64,000 nucleotides of DNA from Ewingella americana ATCC 33852 (lineage in GTDB: Bacteria > Pseudomonadota > Gammaproteobacteria > Enterobacterales > Enterobacteriaceae), in contig NZ_JMPJ01000067.1 of the NCBI RefSeq assembly GCF_000735345.1, positions 55,312 through 119,311 of the forward strand, given 5' to 3'. The notes under the pieces were generated by a model that did no database searches, was not told where the DNA came from, and was given only the letters and a program-made list of their open reading frames with translations. The translations under genes and the position numbers were made by a program. Below, piece after piece: positions 22,833-33,050 of this stretch (position 1 is the stretch's first letter; every line of letters begins with the position of its first letter).

Positions 22833-23089
22833 TCAGCCTTTAAAAAGTCTATTTATGAGCCTTTTCGAGAAAATAAAACCTATAAAGCTCACTTAAGAGC
22901 CACGGAGTACTGTAAGTGTCAGATATGAGCTATTTGATATTTACGCTGGCCTTAAAAGTTCTTTTCTGAACCCTAATCAATTTAATTCATTGTATTTAAA
23001 TAAATTAATTCAGACGTCCAAACCACGCTCCAGTGCTACCACCAGCGTTTACGTCGTATGCAAACACTGGCGGCAGAACCTCTGCAAAG
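22833..23089. other. AT-rich spacer, no gene seen
   Basis: Intergenic DNA between the converging aldehyde dehydrogenase and cytochrome genes. Distinctly AT-rich (for example TTTAATTCATTGTATTTAAA near 22980). No convincing coding frame, terminator for the cytochrome gene or repeat was found. It may mark the edge of the accessory segment. Confidence 0.5.
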
Positions 23090-24376
23090 TTAGCCCTTAT
23101 CAGGCTCGGTCAGCTTACGCATGGCTTTAACCTGTGCGGCGCTGACCCTTTCGGCCTGATTTCCCCAGCCGTTGCGGATGAAGTTCACGACGTCGGCGAC
23201 TTCTTGATCTTCCAGTCGGTCGGCGAAGGCGGGCATTTTCGCCCCTTTGCCGGAGGTGACGGTGACCGGCGAGTGCGCGCCGCGCAGCACGATATTGATC
23301 ATTGATGACGGATCGGCGCTGACCACCACCGGGTTTTGCGCCAGCTGCGGATATTTGTTCTTTTCGCCCTGCCCGCTGGCTAAGTGGCAGTCGGCGCAGT
23401 TATCCATATAGAGCTGCGCGCCCGTGGCGGCGAGGTCGCCTTTCTCCAGCGCCTGCGCGGTGGCGCTGTTATTCACCTGAACCCTGAATTGACCGTCGGC
23501 AGGCAGCGATTTGAGATACACGGCAATAGCCTGCCGGTCGGCGTCGGTCAGGTATTGCGTGCTGTCCTGCACCACCTCGACCATCGAGCCAAAGGCGGTG
23601 CTTCGCGGCGTGTGGCCCTGCTGCAAGAACTGGGTGATATCGCCCTCGGTCCACTGCCCCAGCCCGGTGGTGGCGTCGCCGCGCAGGTTTGGCGCATGCC
23701 AGCCGTCCAAGGTGCCGCCGGAGAGATAGGCGCGATTGCCGTTATCCAAAGCTTTCTCTTGGAAGCCGACGCCGCGTGGCGTATGGCAGCTGCCACAGTG
23801 CCCCAACCCTTGAACCAGATAGGCTCCACGGTTCCAGTTGGCGGTCTGTTTCGGGTCGGAGTAGTAAGGCTTCTGTTGCAAAAATACTTGATTCCACACC
23901 GCCAGCGGCCAGCGAATGTTGAGCGGGAAAGGGATGTCGCTCGGCCGGTTGGTTTGTGCCACCGGCACGACCTGCTGGGTGAAGTAGAGGTAGAGGTCGC
24001 GGGTATCGCTGTCGGTGATTTTATTGAATGAAGGGTAAGGCATCGCCGGATACAAATGGTGGCCGTCTTGGGCAATGCCTTGACGCAGCGCCCGGCTGAA
24101 ATCCTGCTCGCTGTAACTCCCAATGCCGGTCAGTTTGTCCGGCGTGATATTGCTGGCATAGATGGCACCCACCGGCGTCATCATCTTCAAGCCACCGGCA
24201 AAAGGCTTGCCGCCCGGCGCGGTGTGGCAGGCGGCACAATCCCCGGCGCGCGCCAGATACTCGCCATGTTTAATCTGCGCGGCCACGTCGCTGTCGGCAT
24301 GGGCAGTCTGCACCAGCCCGTTGATTGCCATGGCGAGCCACAGCCCGTAAGACTTTATGGTTATTTTTCGCGTCAT
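23090..24376 (-). CDS. Three-haem cytochrome c, alcohol/gluconate dehydrogenase cytochrome subunit type
   Basis: 428 residues with a signal peptide (MTRKITIKSYGLWLAMAING...TAHA, cleavage about residue 27) and three haem-binding motifs: CAACH 47-51, CGSCH 194-198 and CADCH 327-331. This three-domain layout is that of the cytochrome subunit of membrane alcohol, gluconate or 2-ketogluconate dehydrogenases, which passes electrons from a periplasmic oxidation to ubiquinone. Methionine-containing stretches that could supply axial ligands follow each domain. No catalytic dehydrogenase subunit lies next to it, so its partner must be encoded elsewhere or be a different protein. Confidence 0.85.
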   Translation of the reverse strand: MTRKITIKSYGLWLAMAINGLVQTAHADSDVAAQIKHGEYLARAGDCAACHTAPGGKPFAGGLKMMTPVGAIYASNITPDKLTGIGSYSEQDFSRALRQGIAQDGHHLYPAMPYPSFNKITDSDTRDLYLYFTQQVVPVAQTNRPSDIPFPLNIRWPLAVWNQVFLQQKPYYSDPKQTANWNRGAYLVQGLGHCGSCHTPRGVGFQEKALDNGNRAYLSGGTLDGWHAPNLRGDATTGLGQWTEGDITQFLQQGHTPRSTAFGSMVEVVQDSTQYLTDADRQAIAVYLKSLPADGQFRVQVNNSATAQALEKGDLAATGAQLYMDNCADCHLASGQGEKNKYPQLAQNPVVVSADPSSMINIVLRGAHSPVTVTSGKGAKMPAFADRLEDQEVADVVNFIRNGWGNQAERVSAAQVKAMRKLTEPDKG

Positions 24377-24505
24377 CCGGAGGGTTACTTTGGGTCACAA
24401 TGAAAGGCTGACATTATGCCGCCGAGCGGGGCGAAAAATCACTCAATTCACGCCACGAATTAAGGCCAGATCGTAACCAAGGGTTTATGGCTGATTTTGA
24501 GCATG

Positions 24506-24532
24506 AAAAAAGCCCGGCGCACGGGCCGGGCT
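24506..24532 (-). terminator. Intrinsic terminator of the chemoreceptor gene
   Basis: Minus-strand AGCCCGGC-ccgtgc-GCCGGGCT followed by a run of T, 22 nt after the stop codon. Confidence 0.88.
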
Positions 24533-24553
24533 TGGGGGAAAGTCAGGTAAAAA

Positions 24554-26449
24554 TTAGAGTTTGAAGCCCGACACCACGGTTTCCAGTTGCAGGGTTTGCT
24601 CCTGCATAGCCTGCGCGGCGGCGGACACCTGCTCCACCAGCGCGGCGTTTTGCTGAGTGGTGTTATCAAGTTGGGTGATCGCCACATTCACCTGCTCAAT
24701 GCCCAGACTCTGCTCTTGGCTGGAAGACATGATTTCATTCATCAGCGTGGCAACGTTGTTCACCCCGGTCATCAGCTCATCCATGGTGCTGCCCGCCGTG
24801 GCGACCAACTGGCTGCCGGAGGTGATATCCGCCACCGAATCCTCAATCAGCTTTTTGATCTCACGGGCCGAAGTGGCGGAACGCTGCGCCAGACTGCGCA
24901 CTTCGGAGGCTACCACCGCGAATCCACGCCCCTGTTCACCCGCGCGCGCGGCTTCTACCGCGGCATTGAGTGCCAGAATGTTGGTCTGGAAGGCAATGCC
25001 GTCAATCACGCTGATGATGTCGACGATTTTCTTCGACGAGTGAGTGATAGACCCCATGGTGTCCACCACTTGGCGCACCACCCGCGTGCCTTTCTCGGCG
25101 ACGTTGGAGGCATCGCGCGCCAGCTGGTTGGCACTTTCCGCGTTGCCCGCGTTCTGTTTCACCGTGCTGGTCAGCTCTTCCATCGAGGCCGCCGTCTCTT
25201 CAATCGAGCTGGCCTGCTCCTCGGTTCGCGCCGAGAGATCTAGGTTACCGCTGGCAATCTGCCTCGACGCCGAGGCAATCGCCAGCGAGCTGTCGCCCAC
25301 CTGCTTAAGCAGCGACTGGAGGAAGTCGAGGAAGTTGTTGAAGCTGCTATTCACCGCGTTGAACTCAGGGCTACTGCTTTTTGGCAGGCGCTGGGTCAAG
25401 TCCGCACCACCGGCCGAAAGCTGGCTGATGTTGCGATTCAGCGCGGCGAGTTGGCGCATAAACAGCTTGATGCCGGCGATCAGTACAATCAACAGCAGCA
25501 GAACCATCGGGATCTGCACCAGACCGAGGCTGGCCAGAATGCTATGGGTGCGCTGCAACAGCTGGCTGGTTGGCATGTCGGTGGCGATATACCACGGCCC
25601 CTGAATGCGGCTCATAAACAGGGTGTGGCCGGTGCCGTCATTGTCATAATCCGACACCAGATTGCTGCTGTCTTTAATCTGGTCGAGGCTTTTTCTGATC
25701 TGCCCGGCCAATGCAGACTGGTCACCCAGCGAAGTCAGCTTCGGCAGCTTTTCATCGCCACTGTGGCTGGTGCCAACAATGGTGCCATCCTGCTGGACGA
25801 TATAAATCGTGCCGTGGACCTTTTTCTCCATATCAGCCACCAGCTGATTGAAGAAGCCCAGCGTGACGTCGATGGTCGCCACGCCCCACTGGTCAGCGCC
25901 TTTGTAAATCGCCATCGCACAGTTGGTGCGCGGCTGGGTGCTGGCATCGTCAAAATAGGCCGGAGCCCAGACACACTGGCCCTTTTCACCTTTCAACGCC
26001 CCGACGTACCACGACTGCTCGAAGTAGTTAGGCGACTCCGCGCTGTTCCAGAAGGTGTTTTCCGTCAGCTCATTGCTGCCGTTGCGGGCAAAGAAGGTGC
26101 TGAACTTCACTTTGGCCGGGTCGCGCTTGTTGGGCAGAGGCCAAATACCGCCGCCGAACACCGCGCTGTCGCCATACTGATCCACTAATGGCGGCAGAAG
26201 TTTGTCGATGGAGGCGCTGTCCATCTGCGCCACGCTCTGGGTAATGCTTCGAACCTGCGACTCAACTTTATTCAGGCGATCGTTGATAGCCACGGCAATA
26301 TCGTCAACCTGATTGGCGACTTGCGTGCTTTCAGCCTGTTTCAATTTAGGAGAGATAAACACCTGGATGACGATAAGCGTAACGATAACCAGCACAATAA
26401 AAAATAAGCTGATCAAGGCGATAAAGCGTGATTGCGTTGTTTTTAACAT
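24554..26449 (-). CDS. Methyl-accepting chemotaxis protein with periplasmic Cache-type sensor
   Basis: About 631 residues. First membrane segment near residues 9-30 ([20 protein letters not shown]), a periplasmic domain of about 290 residues reading as a double Cache fold ([33 protein letters not shown]), a second membrane segment ([15 protein letters not shown]), HAMP and a signalling domain. The signalling tip has the invariant [22 protein letters not shown]-type hairpin. It ends VVSGFKL and lacks the NWETF-like CheR/CheB tether. ATG at 26449 gives a basic N terminus before the first helix; GTG at 26464 is an alternative. Ligand unknown; Cache sensors often bind amino or organic acids. Confidence 0.9.
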   Translation of the reverse strand: MLKTTQSRFIALISLFFIVLVIVTLIVIQVFISPKLKQAESTQVANQVDDIAVAINDRLNKVESQVRSITQSVAQMDSASIDKLLPPLVDQYGDSAVFGGGIWPLPNKRDPAKVKFSTFFARNGSNELTENTFWNSAESPNYFEQSWYVGALKGEKGQCVWAPAYFDDASTQPRTNCAMAIYKGADQWGVATIDVTLGFFNQLVADMEKKVHGTIYIVQQDGTIVGTSHSGDEKLPKLTSLGDQSALAGQIRKSLDQIKDSSNLVSDYDNDGTGHTLFMSRIQGPWYIATDMPTSQLLQRTHSILASLGLVQIPMVLLLLIVLIAGIKLFMRQLAALNRNISQLSAGGADLTQRLPKSSSPEFNAVNSSFNNFLDFLQSLLKQVGDSSLAIASASRQIASGNLDLSARTEEQASSIEETAASMEELTSTVKQNAGNAESANQLARDASNVAEKGTRVVRQVVDTMGSITHSSKKIVDIISVIDGIAFQTNILALNAAVEAARAGEQGRGFAVVASEVRSLAQRSATSAREIKKLIEDSVADITSGSQLVATAGSTMDELMTGVNNVATLMNEIMSSSQEQSLGIEQVNVAITQLDNTTQQNAALVEQVSAAAQAMQEQTLQLETVVSGFKL

Positions 26450-26470
26450 TTTCGCGGTACTCACAGGCAA

Positions 26471-26772
26471 AGCAGCGAGAGCGCTGCTTAAGTACTAACG
26501 GCATTTTCTGGCGTTTCTTTATGTGCTGTTAGCAGATATATCTTGTAAGTCAGTTTCGTCCTCAGCACACCAGAACATCCTTCGGGCAGCGAAATTTGTT
26601 ATAAATAGGTTAATTACGTGACAACGCTCACCTTTAGGGAGTGGTAAGCGCATTTTTAAGCAGTGAAAATGCGATTAAAGGCGGTTTTTAAGCAGTTTTT
26701 AATGATTTCTCTTAATGTTATCCTTCCTTTCTTAATAGAAAATAAGCCGAACCATTAATCATGGAGTGAACA
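26471..26772. other. Divergent promoter region between the chemoreceptor gene and yieE
   Basis: 302-bp intergenic region with AT-rich stretches, including GATTAAAGGCGGTTTTTAAG and CAGTTTTTAATGATTTC, that could hold promoters in both directions. No operator or RNA gene was recognised. The CAGTGAAAATGCG/AAGGCGGT area has no stable hairpin. Confidence 0.4.
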
Positions 26773-27498
26773 ATGGCGTGCCATTTTGCTAAATGGGTTG
26801 CAGCGGAGCCTGAGCCGGATACTCACCGCCTTCCCCCAAACGTACTTTTATCGGCCAGAAGCCTTTCCGAAAAGCAGCGTAAACGTTTTCTCAGTGGCCG
26901 CGTGCTGCTGGCCGAAATGATGTTTTACCTGTATGGCATTACCGAACTGCCCGCGATCATTACCCTGCCTAGCGGCCGCCCGAGCTTTGAGTCGCAAAAC
27001 CTGCCTGATTTCAGTCTGGCTTACGCCGGAACCACGGTGGGGGTGATGTTGAGCAGCGAAGGCAAGGTTGGGCTGGATTTGGAAGTGATCCACGCCCGCA
27101 GCGCGTTAATTAATTCGCAGCAACAAGCCCAGCTGTCCGCCGTGGAGCAGACGTGGATCGCGCTGCAAAGCGACCCGGTGGAGTCGGCGCTTCAGCTGTG
27201 GTGTATTCGCCAAAGCATGCTGAAGCTGTCCGGGCTGACCGAGCACGGCGAGAAAAGCCTGAGCCTTAACCCGGCGTCGGGCCGCCTGCGTTCTGCCATC
27301 ACGCCTGAAGCTCAGGTGATGAGCGACATCGACGGCTCTCTGACCTGGGCCTGCGCGCACTCTCCGGCCATTGCCCGCCTGCTGTGCTGGCGATATTCCC
27401 CCGAAAGTGGTTTTACGCGCACCCAAACGCTCTCAATTCAACAGCAGCCCCACTCGCCGCATTTCATGAAGTTCACCAGCTTGCCTCCGGCGAAGTAG
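26773..27498 (+). CDS. yieE: 4'-phosphopantetheinyl transferase superfamily protein YieE
   Basis: 241 residues (E. coli YieE 249). Carries the transferase core: SGRPSFE near residue 75, the metal motif KVGLDLEVIH near residue 100 and a weakened W-x-x-K-E region, read here as WCIRQSMLKLSG near residue 145. Family members attach the phosphopantetheine arm of CoA to carrier proteins. The second motif normally reads (W/F)xxKEA; here the residues are IRQSMLK, so the KE pair is not conserved and activity is uncertain. Position next to yieF matches E. coli. Confidence 0.82.
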   Translation: MACHFAKWVAAEPEPDTHRLPPNVLLSARSLSEKQRKRFLSGRVLLAEMMFYLYGITELPAIITLPSGRPSFESQNLPDFSLAYAGTTVGVMLSSEGKVGLDLEVIHARSALINSQQQAQLSAVEQTWIALQSDPVESALQLWCIRQSMLKLSGLTEHGEKSLSLNPASGRLRSAITPEAQVMSDIDGSLTWACAHSPAIARLLCWRYSPESGFTRTQTLSIQQQPHSPHFMKFTSLPPAK

Positions 27499-27602
27499 TT
27501 TTTCCCCGCCAACGCGCCGTGCGAATGCTGTCCGGCGCCAGCAATCTGGTCTAGATTTATCCTGAGGCTCATTCAAGCAATTCCCCATAACAGGAGTCAT
27601 TC

Positions 27603-28175
27603 ATGTCAACGCAACCCCTGAAGTTTGTCACTCTGTTAGGCAGTCTGCGCAAAGGCTCGTACAACGCGATGGTCGCGCGAACACTTCCTAAACTCGCCCC
27701 TTCCGGCGTGAGCATTGACGCTTTGCCGTCGATTGGCACCCTGCCGCTGTATGACATGGACGTGCAGCAAGAAGAGGGGTTCCCGGCGGATATTGAAGCC
27801 ATTGCCGAGCAGATCCGTCAGGCTGATGGCCTGATCATCGTGACGCCGGAGTATAACTACTCGGTACCGGGTGGGTTGAAGAATGCTATCGACTGGCTGT
27901 CGCGTCTGCCAAACCAGCCCATCGCAGGCAAACCGGTGCTGATCCAGACCAGCTCAATGGGGCCGATTGGCGGCGCGCGCTGCCAATATCACCTGCGCCA
28001 GATTTTGGTGTTCCTCGACGCGCAGGTGATGAACCGTCCTGAGTTTATGGGCGGCGTGATCCAGAACAAAGTGGATGAGCAGACGGGCGAAGTGATTGAG
28101 CAAGGCACGCTGGATTTCCTCACCGGCCAGCTCAATGCCTTCGCCGACTTCACGCGTCGCGTCACGGCAAAATAG
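27603..28175 (+). CDS. chrR: NADPH-dependent FMN quinone/chromate reductase
   Basis: 190 residues (E. coli YieF/ChrR 188), flavodoxin-like fold. FMN phosphate loop LLGSLRKGSYNAMVAR near the N terminus and the TPEYNYSVPGGLKNAIDWLSR motif that contacts flavin. The enzyme reduces quinones by two electrons and also chromate and other acceptors, limiting oxidative stress. ATG at 27603 has AGGAGTCATTC upstream. Synteny yieE-yieF-adeP-yieH is the same as in E. coli. Confidence 0.94.
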   Translation: MSTQPLKFVTLLGSLRKGSYNAMVARTLPKLAPSGVSIDALPSIGTLPLYDMDVQQEEGFPADIEAIAEQIRQADGLIIVTPEYNYSVPGGLKNAIDWLSRLPNQPIAGKPVLIQTSSMGPIGGARCQYHLRQILVFLDAQVMNRPEFMGGVIQNKVDEQTGEVIEQGTLDFLTGQLNAFADFTRRVTAK

Positions 28176-28196
28176 CGCCAGCGGAAAACCAAAGAC

Positions 28197-28232
28197 AAAC
28201 GGCCCGTCACTCACATGACGGGCCGTTTTTTT
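28197..28232 (+). terminator. Terminator between yieF and adeP (converging genes)
   Basis: AAACGGCCCGTCA...TGACGGGCCGTTT stem followed by several T on the plus strand. On the minus strand the T tract is broken (TTTGTCTTT), so it serves yieF best and adeP partly. Confidence 0.88.
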
Positions 28233-28249
28233 ATGCGTCGACGCAGGGA

Positions 28250-29587
28250 TTAGTGGCTATCGACAAACACAATTTTCAGTACGAACAGCAGCGCGACAAC
28301 CACTACGCACGGGCTGATCTCTTTCCAGCGGCCGGTGCCGACTTTCATCACCACGTAGGAGATAAAGCCTAAGGCGATACCTTCGGTGATGGAGAAGCTG
28401 AACGGCATCATGACGGCGGTGACGAAAGCCGGGACAGCCTCGGTGAGGTCATCCCATGTCACGCGCGCCAAGCTTGAGGTCATCAGCACGCCGACGTAAA
28501 TCAGCGCACCGGCGGCAGCATAGGCTGGCACCATTCCCGCCAGCGGAGAGAGGAAAATCACCAGCAGGAACAGGATACCGGTGACCACCGCAGTCAGGCC
28601 GGTGCGGCCACCCACGGAGACGCCGGAGGAGCTTTCGATGTAAGCCGTCACGGAAGAGGTGCCGACAAAAGCCCCGGCAACGGAGCTGATGCTGTCGACG
28701 TACAGCGCCTGCTTCATCTGCGGGAATTTGCCTTGCGCATCGGTCAGCCCGGCTTTGTCCGTCACGCCAATCAGGGTGCCTGATGAGTCAAACAGGTTCA
28801 CCAGCATGAAGGAGAAGATAACCCCCGCCAGCCCGATGTTTAACGAGTTTTTCAGGTCAACTTGGCCAACCACAGAGGTGACACTCGGCGGCATGGAGAA
28901 GAAGCCGGTGAAATGTACGTCGCCGATAATAAGACCGATCACCGTCGTCACCACGATAGACACCAGCACGGCGGCGTGGATGTTACGCGAAGCCAGCACG
29001 GCAATGATGAAGAAGCCCAAGGCTCCCAGCAGCACGTTGTGCGAGGTCAGGTTGCCGATAGTCACGATGGTGTCCGGGTTCGGCACAATAATGCCGGCGT
29101 TTTTCAGCCCCATCATGCCGATAAACAGCCCGATACCGGCCGTGATACCAATCCTCAGGCTGGCCGGGATATTGGCAATCATCCAGTAACGGATGCGGAA
29201 AATGGTCAGCAAAAGGAAACCGATTGCGCCCCAGAAAATAGCACCCATGCCGATCTGCCATGAAATGCCCATCGCGCCAACCACGACAAAGGCGAAGAAC
29301 GCGTTCAGCCCCATCGCAGGTGCCAGCGCCACCGGCAAGTTCGCCACCAGCCCCATCAGGATGCTGCCGAATGCTGCAATCAGGCAGGTTGTCACGAACA
29401 CAGCTTGTTTATCCATACCGGCCACGCCAAGGATCTGCGGGTTCACGAACACGATATAGACCATGGTCAGGAACGTCGTCAGCCCGGCGATAGTTTCAGT
29501 GCGAACGGAAGTGCCGTGCTGCGTCAGTTTAAACAGACGTTCGAACAGGCCCTGTCCGCTGGAGACATTGCTTTGTGGTTTACTCAT
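28250..29587 (-). CDS. adeP: Adenine permease, NCS2/AzgA family
   Basis: 445 residues, E. coli AdeP length. Inner-membrane proton symporter for adenine. Opens with FERLFKLTQHGTSVRTETIAGLTTFLTMVYIVFVNP, the AzgA-family signature, and has NLFDSSGTLIGVTDKAG and GTSSVTAYIESSSGVSVGGRTGLTA, segments that line the purine site. About 13-14 hydrophobic helices. A structured region occurs in its leader at 29627-29674. Confidence 0.95.
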   Translation of the reverse strand: MSKPQSNVSSGQGLFERLFKLTQHGTSVRTETIAGLTTFLTMVYIVFVNPQILGVAGMDKQAVFVTTCLIAAFGSILMGLVANLPVALAPAMGLNAFFAFVVVGAMGISWQIGMGAIFWGAIGFLLLTIFRIRYWMIANIPASLRIGITAGIGLFIGMMGLKNAGIIVPNPDTIVTIGNLTSHNVLLGALGFFIIAVLASRNIHAAVLVSIVVTTVIGLIIGDVHFTGFFSMPPSVTSVVGQVDLKNSLNIGLAGVIFSFMLVNLFDSSGTLIGVTDKAGLTDAQGKFPQMKQALYVDSISSVAGAFVGTSSVTAYIESSSGVSVGGRTGLTAVVTGILFLLVIFLSPLAGMVPAYAAAGALIYVGVLMTSSLARVTWDDLTEAVPAFVTAVMMPFSFSITEGIALGFISYVVMKVGTGRWKEISPCVVVVALLFVLKIVFVDSH

Positions 29588-29626
29588 TGAGTGGGTTCCG
29601 AAGAAGGGAAAAAACAGTCGACGGCT

Positions 29627-29674
29627 ATCCTACCCCAAAAAGTGCTTTTTGGATGCCACTCGGTAGGATTTTTT
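29627..29674. other. Nested hairpin between adeP and yieH
   Basis: Outer stem ATCCTACC (29627-29634) with GGTAGGAT (29662-29669), inner stem CCAAAAA-gtgc-TTTTTGG (29635-29652), then five T on the plus strand. On the plus strand this has terminator form though no known plus-strand gene precedes it. On the minus strand it would lie about 40-85 nt before the adeP start, in its leader. Function unknown. Confidence 0.55.
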
Positions 29675-29774
29675 CTGGCACGAAAAGCAGCACATTTTGT
29701 CGCGTACAGGATAAAGTTGAGGTCAAAGATCTTAAATTCATGATGCCATGACAAAAATCCCTGCCGGAGGAAAT

Positions 29775-30476
29775 ATGTCCGTAAGCCAAAATATTGCCAA
29801 CTCTCACGCGTCGCCGATCGACTGCGTGCTTTTTGACTGTGACGGCACGCTGGTGGACAGCGAACTGCTGTGCTGCGAAGCCTACGTGGAGATGTTCGCC
29901 CACTTTGGCGTCACCGTCTCTTTTGACGAGATGTACAAGACCTACAAAGGCGTCAAACTGTACGAAATCATCGCCATCATCAATAAACAGCACGGGCTGG
30001 ATGTGCCGAAGGAAGAGATGGAAGTGGTTTTCCGCCAGCACGTGGCGCGGCTGTTTGATAGCAAGCTGACGGCCATCGACGGCGTACACCAGCTGTTAGA
30101 GCAGATTCAGGTGCCAATGTGCGTGGTTTCTAACGGCCCGGTGAGCAAGATGCAGCTTTCACTCGGCAAAACCGGCTTGCTGCCGTTTATGGGCGATAAC
30201 CTGTTCAGCGGCTACGACTTGCAGCGCTGGAAGCCGGACCCGGCGGTGCTGTATAAAGCCGCCGAAGTGATGCAGGTGGACATCAAACGCTGCATTCTGG
30301 TGGAAGACTCGGTGGCTGGCGCGCAGGCGGGGATCGCCGCCGGAATTCCGGTGTTTTACTACTGCGCCGACCCGCACAACCCGCCTCTCGACAACCCGCT
30401 GGTGACCACTTTCTATGATATGCGCGAACTGCCTGCGCTGTGGCACGCCAAGGGATACGCCATCACGGCGCGCTAG
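29775..30476 (+). CDS. yieH: HAD-family phosphatase YieH (6-phosphogluconate phosphatase)
   Basis: 233 residues from the ATG at 29775, which follows GGAGGAAAT; the reading frame opens 27 nt earlier but without a ribosome site. HAD motif I FDCDGTLVDS, motif II VVSNGP, motif III RWKPDP and motif IV LVEDSVAGAQAG. Reads through as E. coli YieH, which removes phosphate from 6-phosphogluconate and related compounds in vitro. The N terminus carries about 10 extra residues before the core. Confidence 0.93.
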   Translation: MSVSQNIANSHASPIDCVLFDCDGTLVDSELLCCEAYVEMFAHFGVTVSFDEMYKTYKGVKLYEIIAIINKQHGLDVPKEEMEVVFRQHVARLFDSKLTAIDGVHQLLEQIQVPMCVVSNGPVSKMQLSLGKTGLLPFMGDNLFSGYDLQRWKPDPAVLYKAAEVMQVDIKRCILVEDSVAGAQAGIAAGIPVFYYCADPHNPPLDNPLVTTFYDMRELPALWHAKGYAITAR

Positions 30477-30489
30477 AAAGCAGAAAAGC

Positions 30490-30514
30490 AAAAGGCCCCG
30501 CGATGGGGCCTTTT
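30490..30514. terminator. Bidirectional terminator between yieH and phoU
   Basis: AAAAGGCCCC-gcgat-GGGGCCTTTT, perfect 10-bp stem with A and T tracts on both sides, placed between two converging genes. Confidence 0.9.
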
Positions 30515-30540
30515 CATTGGGTTAGCAGAAAGAGAAGCTG

Positions 30541-31275
30541 TTAGTCTTCTTTCTTCTCTTTTTTGCTGTCAGTCAGCAGCTTGTCCAGCGCGTCGCCGCC
30601 CACGTGACGGAAATCCTGACCTTTCACGAAGTAGAAGATGAACTCGCAGATGTTCTGGCAACGGTCACCGATACGCTCGATAGAACGGGCGCAGAACAGC
30701 GCGGTCAGCACGCTTGGAATGGTGCGCGGATCTTCCATCATGTAAGTCATTAACTGACGCACAATGCCTTCGTATTCCTGATCGACTTTCTTGTCTTCGC
30801 GATAAATACGCACCGCTTCGTCGAGATCCATACGGGCAAAGGCGTCCAGCACGTCATGCAGCATCTGCACAGTGTGGCGGCCCAGAGACTCCAGACTGAC
30901 TAGCAGCGGCTGATGCAGATGGGAGAACTTCTCCAGCGCCGTGCGGCAGATTTTATCCGCCACGTCACCAATGCGTTCCAGCTCGGAAATGGTTTTGATG
31001 ATCGCCATCACCAAACGTAAATCGCTGGCGGTCGGCTGGCGTTTCGCGATAATGCGCACGCAAGCTTCGTCGATAGCCACTTCCATCATGTTAACTTTGT
31101 CATCGCCTTTGATGACCTGCTGAGCCAACTCGCCATCCTGATTGTGCATGGCGGTAATGGCGTCAGTCAGTTGTTGCTCAACCAGACCGCCCATCGCCAG
31201 CACCTGAGTACGGATGTGCTCAAGCTCTGCATTGAACTGGCCGGAAATGTGTTTATTTAAGTTCAGGTTATCCAT
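30541..31275 (-). CDS. phoU: Phosphate signalling regulator PhoU
   Basis: 244 residues (E. coli 241). Two three-helix bundles with the conserved metal motifs ([16 protein letters not shown] and [17 protein letters not shown], each an E/DxxxD pattern). PhoU links the Pst transporter to PhoR so the Pho regulon is off when phosphate is plentiful. I chose the ATG at 31275 ([18 protein letters not shown]) over the upstream open frame because it matches the family and follows AGGTAAG. Last gene of the pst operon, 10 nt after pstB; the three extra C-terminal residues are lysine- and glutamate-rich. Confidence 0.96.
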   Translation of the reverse strand: MDNLNLNKHISGQFNAELEHIRTQVLAMGGLVEQQLTDAITAMHNQDGELAQQVIKGDDKVNMMEVAIDEACVRIIAKRQPTASDLRLVMAIIKTISELERIGDVADKICRTALEKFSHLHQPLLVSLESLGRHTVQMLHDVLDAFARMDLDEAVRIYREDKKVDQEYEGIVRQLMTYMMEDPRTIPSVLTALFCARSIERIGDRCQNICEFIFYFVKGQDFRHVGGDALDKLLTDSKKEKKED

Positions 31276-31285
31276 TTTTCTTACC

Positions 31286-32077
<792 letters not shown>

Positions 32078-32162
32078 TTATCTTTCGCGCGCCGCAGCTG
32101 CGACGCCGGGTAACTGTGATGGCGGCCGGAGCCACCCTCAATAAATGTAATTTTGCTCTAAC

Positions 32163-33050
32163 TTACTGTTTCTTCTTGGCGAAAATCACACGCGCCAGGA
32201 TGTTCAGCAGCAGGACGCAGACGGTGATCAGCAACACACCTGCCCAAGCCAGCTCTTGCCACTCGCTAAACGGACTCATCGCGAATTTGAAGATGGTCAC
32301 TGGCAAGTTGGCAATCGGCTGCATCATGTCGGTGCTCCAGAACTGGTTGGAGAGCGACGTAAACAGCAGCGGCGCGGTTTCACCGGCAATACGGGCAATC
32401 GCCAGCAGGATACCGGTCATGATGCCCGACACCGACGCTTTCAGCGTAATGGCAGAAATCATCTTCCACTTTGGCGTCCCCAGCGCGTAAGCCGCTTCAC
32501 GCAGGCTGTCCGGCACCAGTTTGAGCATGTTTTCCGTGGTACGGATAACAATAGGTATTTGCAGCAATGCCAGTGCAAGTACGCCAGCCCAACCGGAGAA
32601 GTGACCCATTTTCGCCACCACAATGGTGTAAACGAACAGGCCGACCACGATTGAAGGCGCGGAGAGCAGAATGTCATTGATGAAGCGAATCACTTCAGCC
32701 AGCGGCGATTTACGGCCATATTCAGCCAGATAAACACCCGCCATCACGCCGAGCGGGGTACCAATCACGGTCGCCCACAGGATCAGCAGGCCGCTACCGG
32801 CGATGGCGTTAGCCAAACCACCACCCGCGGTGTTTGGCGGAGGGGTGTTTTCGGTGAACAGCGCCAAGGACATGCCGTCGACACCTTTCACTACGGTGGT
32901 GAATAAGATCCACACCAGCCAGAACAGGCCGAAGGCCATGGTTGCCATCGACAACAGCAGGGCAACGCGGTTCTTCTGACGGCGCCACGCCTGACGTTTA
33001 CGGCGTGACTGTAATAAAGCTTCGTTGCTTTGCATTTCCATCGTGGTCAT
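32163..33050 (-). CDS. pstA: Phosphate ABC transporter permease PstA
   Basis: 295 residues, six membrane segments, one half of the phosphate channel. Contains the EAA-loop motif ETAPLLFT region and [25 protein letters not shown] that docks on PstB. Start ATG is directly next to the pstC stop (TAAATG), so translation is coupled. Very close to E. coli PstA throughout. Confidence 0.96.
   Translation of the reverse strand: MTTMEMQSNEALLQSRRKRQAWRRQKNRVALLLSMATMAFGLFWLVWILFTTVVKGVDGMSLALFTENTPPPNTAGGGLANAIAGSGLLILWATVIGTPLGVMAGVYLAEYGRKSPLAEVIRFINDILLSAPSIVVGLFVYTIVVAKMGHFSGWAGVLALALLQIPIVIRTTENMLKLVPDSLREAAYALGTPKWKMISAITLKASVSGIMTGILLAIARIAGETAPLLFTSLSNQFWSTDMMQPIANLPVTIFKFAMSPFSEWQELAWAGVLLITVCVLLLNILARVIFAKKKQ

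Noticed and set aside
25451-26188. Open frame of about 245 codons antisense to the chemoreceptor gene
   Set aside because: Mirror of a clear MCP coding frame, no recognisable domain.
29627-29674. Purine riboswitch in front of adeP
   Set aside because: Two stems exist, but the conserved three-way junction and loop-loop bases of purine riboswitches are not visible.
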